Below, one piece after another: positions 16,447 through 27,059 of a stretch of DNA of 64,000 bases. The first letter of the stretch is position 1. Each line of letters opens with the position of its first letter. Source of the DNA: an uncultured Bacteroidales bacterium (GTDB lineage: Bacteria > Bacteroidota > Bacteroidia > Bacteroidales > Muribaculaceae); NCBI GenBank assembly GCA_902776835.1, contig CACYRK010000012.1:1-64000 (forward strand), written 5' to 3'. The notes below the pieces were generated by a model that saw nothing but the letters and a program-made list of their open reading frames with translations, had not been told where the DNA came from and did not search any database. A program made the position numbers and the translations under genes.

Positions 16447-16648
16447 GAGGGTGTGTCACAATGAGGTTATGGCTAAAAATTCCCCTCTAAGTTAGAGCGG
16501 ATGCCCCGAAGGAGCGGAGGCGTGTATCAACGGGCTAATGATTTATAACCAGTGCGTTATCACACACTCCTCCGTCGCTTCACGACACCTCCCCTAAGCT
16601 TAGGGGAGGAACTTTTGTTCCAACCTTTTTGAATTATAACACACCCTC
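16447..16648. mobile_element. 202-bp MITE-like near-palindromic element
   Basis: GAGGGTGTGT at 16447-16456 is matched by ACACACCCTC at 16639-16648. Inside, a left arm (CCCCTCTAAGTTAGAG..., about 16481-16523) is a diverged inverted copy of a right arm (about 16561-16610) that contains the palindrome CCTCCCCTAAGCTTAGGGGAGG broken into two half-sites. There is no coding content. The termini resemble those of the element at 4188-4354 (GTGTGTCA(A/C)AATG). The rest of the 16234-16691 gap holds only A/T-rich sequence. Confidence 0.6.
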
Positions 16649-16691
16649 ACTTTGTTTCAACTTCCTTGCATTACGGCCACAGTCTCGGTAG

Positions 16692-18605
16692 TTATCTGAC
16701 GATGATTTTTTTGCCGTTGTGGATGTAGATGCCAGCGGGGAGATGGCTGGCGTCGTACTTGCGGCCCATAAGGTCGTAATAGCCATCGTCGGCTGGACGC
16801 TGCACGGTGCCCACCTCGGTGACGCCGGTGGTATAATCGTCGGTGTAGACCATATATCCGGCATAACCGTTGCCCATGGTGTACTCATAAATCATCACGC
16901 ACTTCGGGTCGAGCGGAACCACGCGGAAAAACGAGCCGCACGAAGGGTTGGCACCATAACCGCCGTCGCCCATTGGCGGCAGCGTAACCAGAGGCTCGCC
17001 GTTGGCGCTCATGTCGCGAATGGTGAAGCCGCCGTTGTAGTTGGTGCCGCTGGTGTAGAGGAACAAGTCGTGGTCGTCGAGCCGGAAGAAAGCGCCGCCC
17101 ACCGAGGTGTTGCTGTTAGGTGGCGTGGTGTTGAGCGTCCCGGTGATGTACTTGCCCTGGTCGGTCTGGTCGAAGAGGTTGTAGCCTTGGTTGCGCACCT
17201 GATAGATGAAATGGTAGGGATCGTCGTCGATGGGGAATATCATGCCTGCCGTGGTGCTTGCAAACGAGGTCGACGGTGTCGACTCCATGTAGTCAAACTC
17301 TCCGTCGGAGAGGTAAATCAAGGTCACATCGTTGCGCGTGTTCTGGAAGTGGAACACCACACCGCCCTCGCTGCTCATCACGTCGCCGATGGCGCTGATA
17401 AAGTTGGTCTGGCCCTCATTGTCCAGTTCCATATCCACCTCGACCGGCGTTGCCGTGATGTCGCCCCCAGGGTAGATGACGAGTTTGCTGGGATTCTTCG
17501 TTATGCCGTCGTTGCGCTGAATCAGGTTGCCGGCGGTGTCGAAGCAAATGCCGTGGCTGCTGGTGCCCGGCGCCACGCTCACCGTTCCGTCGGGCTTAAG
17601 GATTACCAGTTGGCTCGTGGTGTAGTTGTTGGCATAGAACACGCCCTTTTCGGTGATGGCGGCCTGTTGTGCCGACTTATAAGGCGAGTTGTCGGTGTCG
17701 AGCCCCGAGGGGAAGTTGACAGGCAGATTGCCGTTAGCGCGTGTGAAGGCGAACTGCTCCTGCACATTGATGGCGAGCGGCTCCTTGGGCGGCACGATGG
17801 CATCCCAGTCGATGTCGGCCAACTCAGGCATCTGGCTCGGCATGAGGTAGTCGCAGGTCATCATCGTCACGCCCATCTCACCATACTGGCGATAGTTGGC
17901 GAGCGAGTTCACGGTCCATACAGCCACCTCCAAGCCCTTGTCGTGGAAGCGCTTCACGGTGTACTTGTCGAAGCAGCCTGCCTCGATGCTCGGCATGAGG
18001 TCCCACTGCACAATCCAGTCGAAATAGGTCTCCCAATTGCTGTTGCACAGGAATTGGCACTTGAGTGCCGGGAAATTTCGGCGCACATATTCCAGCGAAC
18101 TGCGCATCGAGGTGAGGATGTAGGCTTTCTCGGTGAGGCCTTTCTCCTCGATGAGCGCGGCGAGGCCGGGAAACTTGCTCATGTCGTTGTTATTGATGCC
18201 GGTGGTCCATTTTAGTTCAATCACCGGAATCACGTCCTTCTCCCGGCAGATGTCGAGATACTCGGCCACGGTGCATATTTTTCCCGTATAGGTCACGCCG
18301 CCACGCGTCTGCGTGTAGGTCTCGGCCTGCAACTGTGCCAGGGTGGCGTTGGCCACGGTGAGGTTGCCGCCCAGCGAGTTGGTGGTCTCGTCGTGGCTGA
18401 TGACGTAGTAGCCGTCGAGGGTCACGCGCACGTCGCATTCCAGGCCTTGGTAGCCATATTTATCCACGCCATTGGTGTAGGCCTCGACGGTGTTCATCAC
18501 ACCGGTGTATCCGCCACGGTGACCAATGAAGGTGGGCTTCCACGCCCATGCCACAGCCACACAGGCGACAGCGAAAACAAGAAGTAGTAGTCGTTTCATA
18601 CGCAT
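16692..18605 (-). CDS. Secreted glycerophosphodiester phosphodiesterase with sorting-type tail
   Basis: 637 residues with a signal peptide (MRMKRLLLLVFAVACVAVAWA); a start six bases later is equally possible. Residues 24-265 are a GDPD barrel: His29 in FIGHRGG, Glu56 and Asp58 in GLECDV, and His71 in ISHDET are the expected catalytic and metal residues. It would hydrolyse glycerophosphodiesters to glycerol 3-phosphate and an alcohol. The central part, about 270-590, is a beta-rich region of the propeller type (repeats of GxxxYxxN-like strands). The C-terminus (YYDLMGRKYDASHLPAGIYIHNGKKIIV) matches T9SS-type sorting tails, so the protein is probably exported to the surface. It stands alone between the MITE-like element and two terminators. 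Confidence 0.83.
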   Translation of the reverse strand: MRMKRLLLLVFAVACVAVAWAWKPTFIGHRGGYTGVMNTVEAYTNGVDKYGYQGLECDVRVTLDGYYVISHDETTNSLGGNLTVANATLAQLQAETYTQTRGGVTYTGKICTVAEYLDICREKDVIPVIELKWTTGINNNDMSKFPGLAALIEEKGLTEKAYILTSMRSSLEYVRRNFPALKCQFLCNSNWETYFDWIVQWDLMPSIEAGCFDKYTVKRFHDKGLEVAVWTVNSLANYRQYGEMGVTMMTCDYLMPSQMPELADIDWDAIVPPKEPLAINVQEQFAFTRANGNLPVNFPSGLDTDNSPYKSAQQAAITEKGVFYANNYTTSQLVILKPDGTVSVAPGTSSHGICFDTAGNLIQRNDGITKNPSKLVIYPGGDITATPVEVDMELDNEGQTNFISAIGDVMSSEGGVVFHFQNTRNDVTLIYLSDGEFDYMESTPSTSFASTTAGMIFPIDDDPYHFIYQVRNQGYNLFDQTDQGKYITGTLNTTPPNSNTSVGGAFFRLDDHDLFLYTSGTNYNGGFTIRDMSANGEPLVTLPPMGDGGYGANPSCGSFFRVVPLDPKCVMIYEYTMGNGYAGYMVYTDDYTTGVTEVGTVQRPADDGYYDLMGRKYDASHLPAGIYIHNGKKIIVR

Positions 18606-18726
18606 ATAGTTTTTGGTTAATGAAATTGCTTAAATCAATGCAACAAAATTAATAATTTATTCTCAATCAAGCAAAAATATTTCGAACATTCGAGCGTTCG
18701 GCACACGCCACCATTGTGTTTTCTAT

Positions 18727-18761
18727 AAAAAAATGCACCCGGTTGGGGGGTGCATTTTTTT
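18727..18761 (-). terminator. Strong terminator downstream of the MurNAc salvage operon
   Basis: AAAAAAATGCACCC (18727-18740) pairs with GGGTGCATTTTTTT (18748-18761). The A and T runs allow function in both directions. It lies about 145 bases past the SGNH hydrolase stop and upstream of the GDPD start. Confidence 0.75.
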
Positions 18762-18840
18762 TGAGAGGGAAGATAGTTACTAAAAGTAACACCACCTCAC
18801 AAATCGCCCTTCAAAAAATATATAAATGCCCTAGTTACTA

Positions 18841-18879
18841 AAAGTGCCATCGAAGGAAACGGTCCCTGGATGGCACTTT
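18841..18879. terminator. Second hairpin downstream of the MurNAc salvage operon
   Basis: AAAGTGCCATC (18841-18851) pairs with GATGGCACTTT (18869-18879), a perfect 11-bp stem. It lies 27 bases past the SGNH hydrolase stop. A direct repeat, TAGTTACTAAAAGT, overlaps its left edge (18832-18845) and recurs at 18774-18787. Confidence 0.55.
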
Positions 18880-18905
18880 GGTTTCAATCATGCCGCAAGG
18901 CGCGG

Positions 18906-19556
18906 TCAGATGTAGGGCTTGATGGCATCACGCCAAATTAGGTAGGCCTCGCCCATCAGGTGCAGGCCGTCGTTGGTGTACTCGGCCTTGAGTTTGCCGT
19001 TCTCGTCGACAAAGAGCGGGTAGAGGTTAATCCAGGTGACGCCCTGGCGACGGGCCACTTGCTCAAGGGCACGGTTGCCGTCGACCACCACCTGCTCACG
19101 GCCCACGAGGTATTTCCACTCGCGCACATCGTTGTTGAACGGCAGCATCGACTGCAAATATATGCGCGTGCGCGGCGACCGTGTTTTGATGAGCACGATG
19201 AGTTTCTCGGTGGCGCGCGCTATACTGTCGCCGTCCACACCATGCGAGACGTCGTTGACGCCGCTCATGATGAAAATTTTCTTCGGCTGCCCCTTGAGGA
19301 TGGGCTCCATGCGCTCATACAGCCCCTGGACGATGTCGCCCACGATGCCGCGGTTCTTCACATGGCGGTTGTTGAGCAGTTCGTTCCACTCGGCACCGTC
19401 GGTGAGACTGTTGCCCAGCATGATGATGTCCTTCTTGCCCACGGGCAACTGCTCGAACAGCGTGGCGCGGCGGGCGTAATACACGTCCTGGTTAGCCTGA
19501 GAGATGGCTGTGATGGCAATCATAGCCACCACAGCCGCCATGATGATGCGTTTCAT
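18906..19556 (-). CDS. Exported SGNH/GDSL hydrolase
   Basis: 216 residues. The start at 19556 (ATG) gives a signal peptide (MKRIIMAAVVAMIAITAISQA) and a 4-base overlap with the murQ stop, so translation is probably coupled; longer in-frame starts lie inside murQ and are rejected. SGNH blocks are present: Ser50 in MLGNSLTDG, Gly in GIVGD, Asn101 in SGVNDVSHG, and Asp196/His199 in NDGLHL. The family removes acyl groups from carbohydrates or lipids. As the last gene of the MurNAc operon, a role in deacetylating O-acetylated muramic acid or other cell-wall sugars is attractive, but this is inference from context. Confidence 0.85.
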   Translation of the reverse strand: MKRIIMAAVVAMIAITAISQANQDVYYARRATLFEQLPVGKKDIIMLGNSLTDGAEWNELLNNRHVKNRGIVGDIVQGLYERMEPILKGQPKKIFIMSGVNDVSHGVDGDSIARATEKLIVLIKTRSPRTRIYLQSMLPFNNDVREWKYLVGREQVVVDGNRALEQVARRQGVTWINLYPLFVDENGKLKAEYTNDGLHLMGEAYLIWRDAIKPYI

Positions 19557-20383
19557 TGCTTTTCGGTTTTTTGTGCACGATAAGCGTCCTCGGCCTTCTT
19601 CACCGAGCCATACTTGAGCAGCATCTCGTTGGCCTCGTCGTAACTCAGCCCGAGGTCGTCGATGAGCATACGCGTGCCGCGGTCCACGAGTTTGGCGTTG
19701 GTGAGTTGCATGTTCACCATCTTGTTGCCCTTCACGCGCCCCATCTTTATCATCACCGAGGTGGAAATCATGTTGCAGATGAGTTTCTGCCCCGTGCCGC
19801 TCTTCATGCGCGAACTGCCGGTAACATACTCCGGCCCCACAATCATCTCGATGGGAATCTCGGCCACCTGGCTGACGGGGGCGTCGGGGTTGCTGGTAAT
19901 GGCCGCGGTGAGGCATCCGTGCGCACGTGCGTCGCGCAGGGCTCCAATCACATAAGGCGTGGTGCCGCTGGCGGCGATGCCAATGACGGTGTCGAGTGGG
20001 TTGATGTCGTACTCGAGCAGGTCTTTCCAGCCCTGTTCGGTATCGTCCTCGGCATTCTCCACGGCGTTGCGCAGCGCATAGTCGCCACCGGCGATGAGGC
20101 CGATAATCCAGCCTTGCGACATGCCGAATGTGGGCGGTATCTCACTGGCGTCGAGCACGCCCAGGCGTCCACTGGTGCCGGCACCCATGTAGAAGATGCG
20201 TCCGCCCTCCTGCATGCGTGGTACGATGCCCTCCACCAGCCGCTCGATGGCTGGGATGGCGGCCTGGACAGCGTCGGCGACCTTGTGGTCCTCCTGGTTG
20301 ATTTCGGTGAGGATGTCGTGCACCGATTTCTTCTCCAAGTCGTTATACAGCGAGGGTTGCTCGCTAATTTTCACAAAAGCCAT
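19553..20383 (-). CDS. murQ: N-acetylmuramic acid 6-phosphate etherase
   Basis: 276 residues, a little shorter than the E. coli enzyme (about 298). It cleaves the lactyl ether of MurNAc-6P to GlcNAc-6P and D-lactate in the cytosol. SIS-domain motifs are GAGTSGRLGVLDASEIPPTFG in two blocks, GLIAGGDYALRNAVENAEDD, GIAASGTTPYVIGAL, and VTGSSRMKSGTGQKLICNMIST. The ending LLKYGSVKKAEDAYRAQKTEKQ is the usual helical tail. It is the last step of the murT-murK-murQ run (minus-strand order) and overlaps the SGNH gene by four bases. Confidence 0.95.
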   Translation of the reverse strand: MAFVKISEQPSLYNDLEKKSVHDILTEINQEDHKVADAVQAAIPAIERLVEGIVPRMQEGGRIFYMGAGTSGRLGVLDASEIPPTFGMSQGWIIGLIAGGDYALRNAVENAEDDTEQGWKDLLEYDINPLDTVIGIAASGTTPYVIGALRDARAHGCLTAAITSNPDAPVSQVAEIPIEMIVGPEYVTGSSRMKSGTGQKLICNMISTSVMIKMGRVKGNKMVNMQLTNAKLVDRGTRMLIDDLGLSYDEANEMLLKYGSVKKAEDAYRAQKTEKQ

Positions 20384-20410
20384 TGTAGTAACTGGTTAAA
20401 TTAATAAAAA

Positions 20411-21259
20411 TCAAGCGTTCACCGAGTGGTATTTCACCAGGCCCTCCATGGGGTTCTGGATGATGTTGCCAATGGTGATGCCACGTGCTGCGGCAGCCTC
20501 ACGAAGCACTTTTTGCTCCTTCAAAGCAATCGAGCCCACGAAGTTGCAGGGCAACTGCTTGTAGCCGTCATAACTCTCGACGTTGCGCACAAAGAACGCG
20601 GTGAACGAGCGCAATACCAGGTCGTGGATTGCCGGCTCGTCGATGTTGCGCTCGAGGAAGGGCGCAAACTGTGCCAGGAAGCGGTTGGCCGCCGGCTGGC
20701 GATAGACAGCGTTGATGATTTTTGTACGGTCCATGTTGTACTCATCGAGGAATTTTTGACACAGATGCTCAGGCAGTTGTTTCTTCAGCACGTCGCCCAC
20801 CAGGAGTTTGCCCAGCACGGCACCACTGCCCTCGTCGCCCAGGATATAGCCCAGCGGCGACACATTGTCGACGACCTTCTCGCCGTCGTAATAGCACGAG
20901 TTGCTGCCCGTGCCCAGGATGCACGCGATACCCGGCTCGCGGCCACACAGTGCCCGTGCGGCGGCCAGCAGGTCGGTGTCGACCTCGATTTTGGTTGCCG
21001 TGGGGATATTGGCTTTGAGGGCATTGCGCACGCTGTCCTTAATCTCGTCGCTGATGATACCAGCGCCGTAATAGTAGATTTCGTCCACCTTGTAACTCAC
21101 GATGTGAGGCATGAGTTCGTCGTGAATGCGCTCGGTCATCTCCTGTTGGGTGAGCAGCAGAGCGTTCATTCCCGTGGTGAAAATTTGTGCTACTTTCTCG
21201 TTTCCATTGAGCAGACACCAATCAATCTTGGTCGATCCGCAATCAGCAATTAAAATCAT
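20411..21259 (-). CDS. murK: BadF-type sugar kinase, probable MurNAc/GlcNAc kinase
   Basis: 282 residues, an ASKHA-fold kinase. Phosphate-1 motif IADCGSTKIDW (residues 3-13), GTGSNSCYYDG near 113, and LGDEGSGA near 135. In Tannerella forsythia a murTKQ cluster has been described in which the equivalent kinase phosphorylates MurNAc at O6. The same gene order (murT, murK, murQ in transcription order) is found here, so MurNAc is the preferred substrate by context. A second, more diverged copy lies at 50245-51102. It starts 6 bases after the membrane protein gene upstream. Confidence 0.85.
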   Translation of the reverse strand: MILIADCGSTKIDWCLLNGNEKVAQIFTTGMNALLLTQQEMTERIHDELMPHIVSYKVDEIYYYGAGIISDEIKDSVRNALKANIPTATKIEVDTDLLAAARALCGREPGIACILGTGSNSCYYDGEKVVDNVSPLGYILGDEGSGAVLGKLLVGDVLKKQLPEHLCQKFLDEYNMDRTKIINAVYRQPAANRFLAQFAPFLERNIDEPAIHDLVLRSFTAFFVRNVESYDGYKQLPCNFVGSIALKEQKVLREAAAARGITIGNIIQNPMEGLVKYHSVNA

Positions 21260-21265
21260 AGTGTA

Positions 21266-22429
21266 TTATATTTTGATGTATATTTTCTTCTTGTAAAGTA
21301 TGTAACCGAAGACCCAGGTGATGAGCACAAAGGTGATGGCATAGAAGCACGAGGCAGCCTCGGGCGTTGTGGTGACGGCTTGCCAACCGTCGTAGATGAG
21401 CGAGTGGATGGTGATGTGCTCGCCCATGGCATCGGTGCCCAGGCGCACGCGGCCGAATACAATCGCGAGGATTGTGCCCACCAGGTAGCAGAACAGCGGA
21501 TTCACGCCGAAGGCCTGGAAGAAGCGGCACCAGCGGTTGCGGCCCTTGATGTCGATGAAATAGATGAGCATGGCCAGGATGCACGACGCCATGCCGCACG
21601 TGATGAGCACGTAACTCGACGTCCACGCCTTCTTGCTGCACGGAATGCCGTACTGGGCCAGCCAGCCCACAAGCAGCATCACGCTGCCCCACACGGCGAT
21701 GTACATCACTCGGTCGCGGTTGTCGCGATAGTCAATCAGGCACTTGCCCACCATGAAACCTATCAGCACATGGGCGATGCAGGAGAGCGTGCTCAGGATG
21801 CCCTCAGGGTCAAGGGCCAACTTCTCGCCGAAGGCCGACTCGTGATACATGTGCTCCTCGCCAAGCACACTCACGTCGACGCGCGACAGGATGTTCTGCA
21901 GCGAGAATTCATAGCCGTGGCCGGTGCCCAAGATGATAGCGTAAACGATGAGTATCAGCCCAATAATCCAGGGGATTAAACGCTGCTTGAAAAGAATAGC
22001 AATCATCGAGCCGAAGAAGTAAACCAGTGCCAAGCGCTGGAACACGCCCAAGATGCGCAACTTGCCAAACATGTCGGCAAAGAACGACGCCTCGGGGTCA
22101 TAGATGCATCGCAAGGCCAGTCCGAACCACTGAACCGCCCAGCCGATGAGGAACAGCACAATGGTGCGCCGGCAAATCTTCAGCATCACATCCTTGCTGG
22201 GCTTGAAGTGGAACTTACGCAGTGAGAAGTACATCGACACGCCCATCACAAACATGAAGAATGGGAACACCAAGTCGGTGGGCGTGAGGCCTACCCACTC
22301 GGCGTGCTCCAGCGGAGCGTAGATGTGGCTCCACGTGCCGGGGTTGTTGACCAGCAACATGCCTGCGATGGTGATACCTCGCAGTATGTCTACGGCCAGC
22401 AGTCGCTTGTTGTTTTGTGTTTTTGCCAT
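21266..22429 (-). CDS. murT: Multi-pass membrane protein of the NagX/DUF5009 type, probable MurNAc permease MurT
   Basis: 387 residues with about 10-12 hydrophobic segments. N-terminal signature RLLAVDILRGITIAGMLLVNNPG and later TDLVFPFFMFVMGVSMYFSL. These match the NagX family, which is related to heparan-alpha-glucosaminide N-acetyltransferase. In Tannerella, a protein at this position of the operon has been described as the inner-membrane MurNAc transporter MurT. Its place just before murK and murQ, spaced by 6 bases, supports a transport role here. I cannot exclude a transmembrane acetyltransferase. Confidence 0.75.
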   Translation of the reverse strand: MAKTQNNKRLLAVDILRGITIAGMLLVNNPGTWSHIYAPLEHAEWVGLTPTDLVFPFFMFVMGVSMYFSLRKFHFKPSKDVMLKICRRTIVLFLIGWAVQWFGLALRCIYDPEASFFADMFGKLRILGVFQRLALVYFFGSMIAILFKQRLIPWIIGLILIVYAIILGTGHGYEFSLQNILSRVDVSVLGEEHMYHESAFGEKLALDPEGILSTLSCIAHVLIGFMVGKCLIDYRDNRDRVMYIAVWGSVMLLVGWLAQYGIPCSKKAWTSSYVLITCGMASCILAMLIYFIDIKGRNRWCRFFQAFGVNPLFCYLVGTILAIVFGRVRLGTDAMGEHITIHSLIYDGWQAVTTTPEAASCFYAITFVLITWVFGYILYKKKIYIKI

Positions 22430-22446
22430 AATATTATGATTCTTTA

Positions 22447-25242
<2,796 letters not shown>

Positions 25243-25254
25243 AACTCTTGTCAA

Positions 25255-26487
25255 TTAATATAAGTAATACTTTGCCGAGCGCAAGCGGAATGCCTCGGCA
25301 TCCTTAGTCCAATAAGGGATGATATCCTCCACGCGGTAACGCTCGGTGAATCGCTTGCGAATCTGGTCGGTGCCGCACACCTTGTCGAACATTGCCCAGC
25401 CGCGTTTCTCGTTCTGCTCGAAGAGTTTCACCTCGGGATACATCTCGTGCACCACCTGCAGGAAGTAGAACTGGGTGAGCGTGAGGTTGGCGCGGTCGAC
25501 ATCGGTGATGTAGGTCTGCACGCCGTGCACCTCCTTGAGATCCTGGTCGAGGGCCACGCTCAGAGCGAAGAACGGCTTGACGTTGATGGGTCGGAACGCC
25601 AGGCCGGGCAGGCGCAGCGCGTTCATGCGCTCGGCCAGGCTGTCGGCATCGATCCACGGTGCGGCAAAGAGTTGGAACGGCAGTGTGTAGCCGATACCCG
25701 TGTTGAAGATGTAGAGTTCGCCCAGGATGCCCGACAGCGGATAGAAAAATGCGCACTCCGGCGTGGGGATCTGCGGCGACGGCAGCACCCAGGGCATGCC
25801 AGTGTCGCGGAACTTCATGTCGCGCGTCCAGCCCTCCATGGGTATCACGGTGAGTTTGGCCTTCTTGGCAGTGTAGCCTTCCTCGTTGAGGAAAGTGGCC
25901 AACTCGCCCGGGGTGAGTCCGTAGAGGTAAGGGATGGCGTATTTGCTCACGAAGGAGTAGAAGCCATCCTCCACCAGGTTGCCCTCCACCTTGTTACCAC
26001 CCAGTGGGTTAGGACGGTCGAGGACCATAAACTCTTTGTTATTCTCGGCGCACGCCTCCATACACACGCCCATGGTGGCATAAAAGGTGTAACTGCGGCA
26101 GCCGATGTCCTGGATGTCGTACACGAGCACGTCGATGTCGCGCAGCATCTCGGGGGTCGGCTTATGGGTCTTGCCGTAGAGCGAGTACATCTTGATGCCC
26201 GTCTTGGCGTCGACCTCGTCGCCCACAGCATCGCCGGCATGTGCGTTGCCGCGCACGCCGTGCTCCGGGCCGTAGAGCGCCACGAGTTTCACGCCGGGGG
26301 CCTCGTTGAGGATGTCGACGGTGCTCTTAAGGTTGTTGTCGATGCCGCTGGGGTTGGTCACCAGCCCCACGCGCTTGCCCTGCAGTTCCTTAAAGCCACC
26401 ATCGCGCAGCACCTCCACGCCAGGCTTCACCACAGCCCCAGCAACCAATCCCACCATCACCACCACAAAAACTACTATCCTTTTCAT
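25255..26487 (-). CDS. namZ: Exo-beta-N-acetylmuramidase (DUF1343)
   Basis: 410 residues with a signal peptide (MKRIVVFVVVMVGLVAGAVV). The family now called NamZ cuts MurNAc from the non-reducing end of peptidoglycan sugar chains. Conserved blocks are KRVGLVTNPSGID, VALYGPEHGVRGNAHAGD, SLYGKTHKPT, DVLVYDIQDIGCRSYTFYATM, VLDRPNPLGG and LPSPQIPTPECAFFYPL. It is Sec-exported, so it probably acts in the periplasm on muropeptides. The D-lactate-dehydrogenase-like gene follows by 13 bases, and the kinase and etherase for the released MurNAc lie further down the same strand. Confidence 0.9.
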   Translation of the reverse strand: MKRIVVFVVVMVGLVAGAVVKPGVEVLRDGGFKELQGKRVGLVTNPSGIDNNLKSTVDILNEAPGVKLVALYGPEHGVRGNAHAGDAVGDEVDAKTGIKMYSLYGKTHKPTPEMLRDIDVLVYDIQDIGCRSYTFYATMGVCMEACAENNKEFMVLDRPNPLGGNKVEGNLVEDGFYSFVSKYAIPYLYGLTPGELATFLNEEGYTAKKAKLTVIPMEGWTRDMKFRDTGMPWVLPSPQIPTPECAFFYPLSGILGELYIFNTGIGYTLPFQLFAAPWIDADSLAERMNALRLPGLAFRPINVKPFFALSVALDQDLKEVHGVQTYITDVDRANLTLTQFYFLQVVHEMYPEVKLFEQNEKRGWAMFDKVCGTDQIRKRFTERYRVEDIIPYWTKDAEAFRLRSAKYYLY

Positions 26488-26513
26488 AAGTATCTTCTTT
26501 TAGATGATTATTA

Positions 26514-27001
26514 AATGCGAATTTCGCGAATTTTGCGAATTATACGAATTAAAAATTATTTTGATAATAAGTTCTTACTATTACATACTCGATACGTTTC
26601 CAAACTTGGTGTTGAGAAATTTGCAATAATTCCCAACTCATATCCAGTTGCTTTTAAGTAATTCTTAACTTGGCATTTATGTACATCTTCAATTGCATTA
26701 ACGGTTTTTAATTCCACAATTATCTTTCCGAAACACACAAAATCAGCGAAATATTCCTTTTTCAATGGAACTCCTTTGTACAACACTTGCAAACGAACTT
26801 CACGCTCATACGGAATATTATTTTCAATAAACTCCCGTTCAAGTGCTTCTTGGTAAACTGCTTCGAGAAAACCAGAGCCTAACTCTTTGTGGACTTCATA
26901 TAGGCATCCACATATTTCATATGACTCTTTCGGATAAAGAATTAAAGACATATACAAATCATTAAATCTGCGTAATTCGTGAAATTCGTGAAATTCGCAT
27001 T
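26514..27001. repeat. 488-bp cassette bounded by 20-bp inverted repeats
   Basis: AATGCGAATTTCGCGAATTT at 26514-26533 has a reverse-complement partner at 26982-27001 with one mismatch. Additional AATTCGCG/AATTCGTG words fill both flanks, up to about 27050. The interior is a single low-GC gene (GxxExxY), unlike the GC-rich genes on either side. Confidence 0.75.
26556..26957 (-). CDS. GxxExxY protein
   Basis: 133 residues; ATGs at 26957 and 26951 are both possible. The defining motif is GSGFLEAVYQEAL (Gly, Glu and Tyr at the family spacing). It is followed by a (D/E)xK-like core DFVCFGKIIVELKTV that resembles PD-(D/E)XK nucleases. GxxExxY proteins are widespread, mobile, and of unproven function. 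AT-rich codon use sets it apart from its neighbours, and inverted repeats bound it. It sits between namZ and the AmpG-like permease in an otherwise tight operon, on the same strand, so it may be a passenger that does not break transcription. Confidence 0.88.
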   Translation of the reverse strand: MYMSLILYPKESYEICGCLYEVHKELGSGFLEAVYQEALEREFIENNIPYEREVRLQVLYKGVPLKKEYFADFVCFGKIIVELKTVNAIEDVHKCQVKNYLKATGYELGIIANFSTPSLETYRVCNSKNLLSK

Positions 27002-27059
27002 AAAAATACTTCCCAATTCGCGAAATTCGCGTTGAAAATAATTCGCGTTGAAAAAGGGG

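Noticed and set aside
19557..19916. A longer start for the SGNH hydrolase.
   Set aside because: The extra 120 residues lie inside murQ in another frame, are Arg/His/Gln-rich and would bury the signal peptide at 19556.
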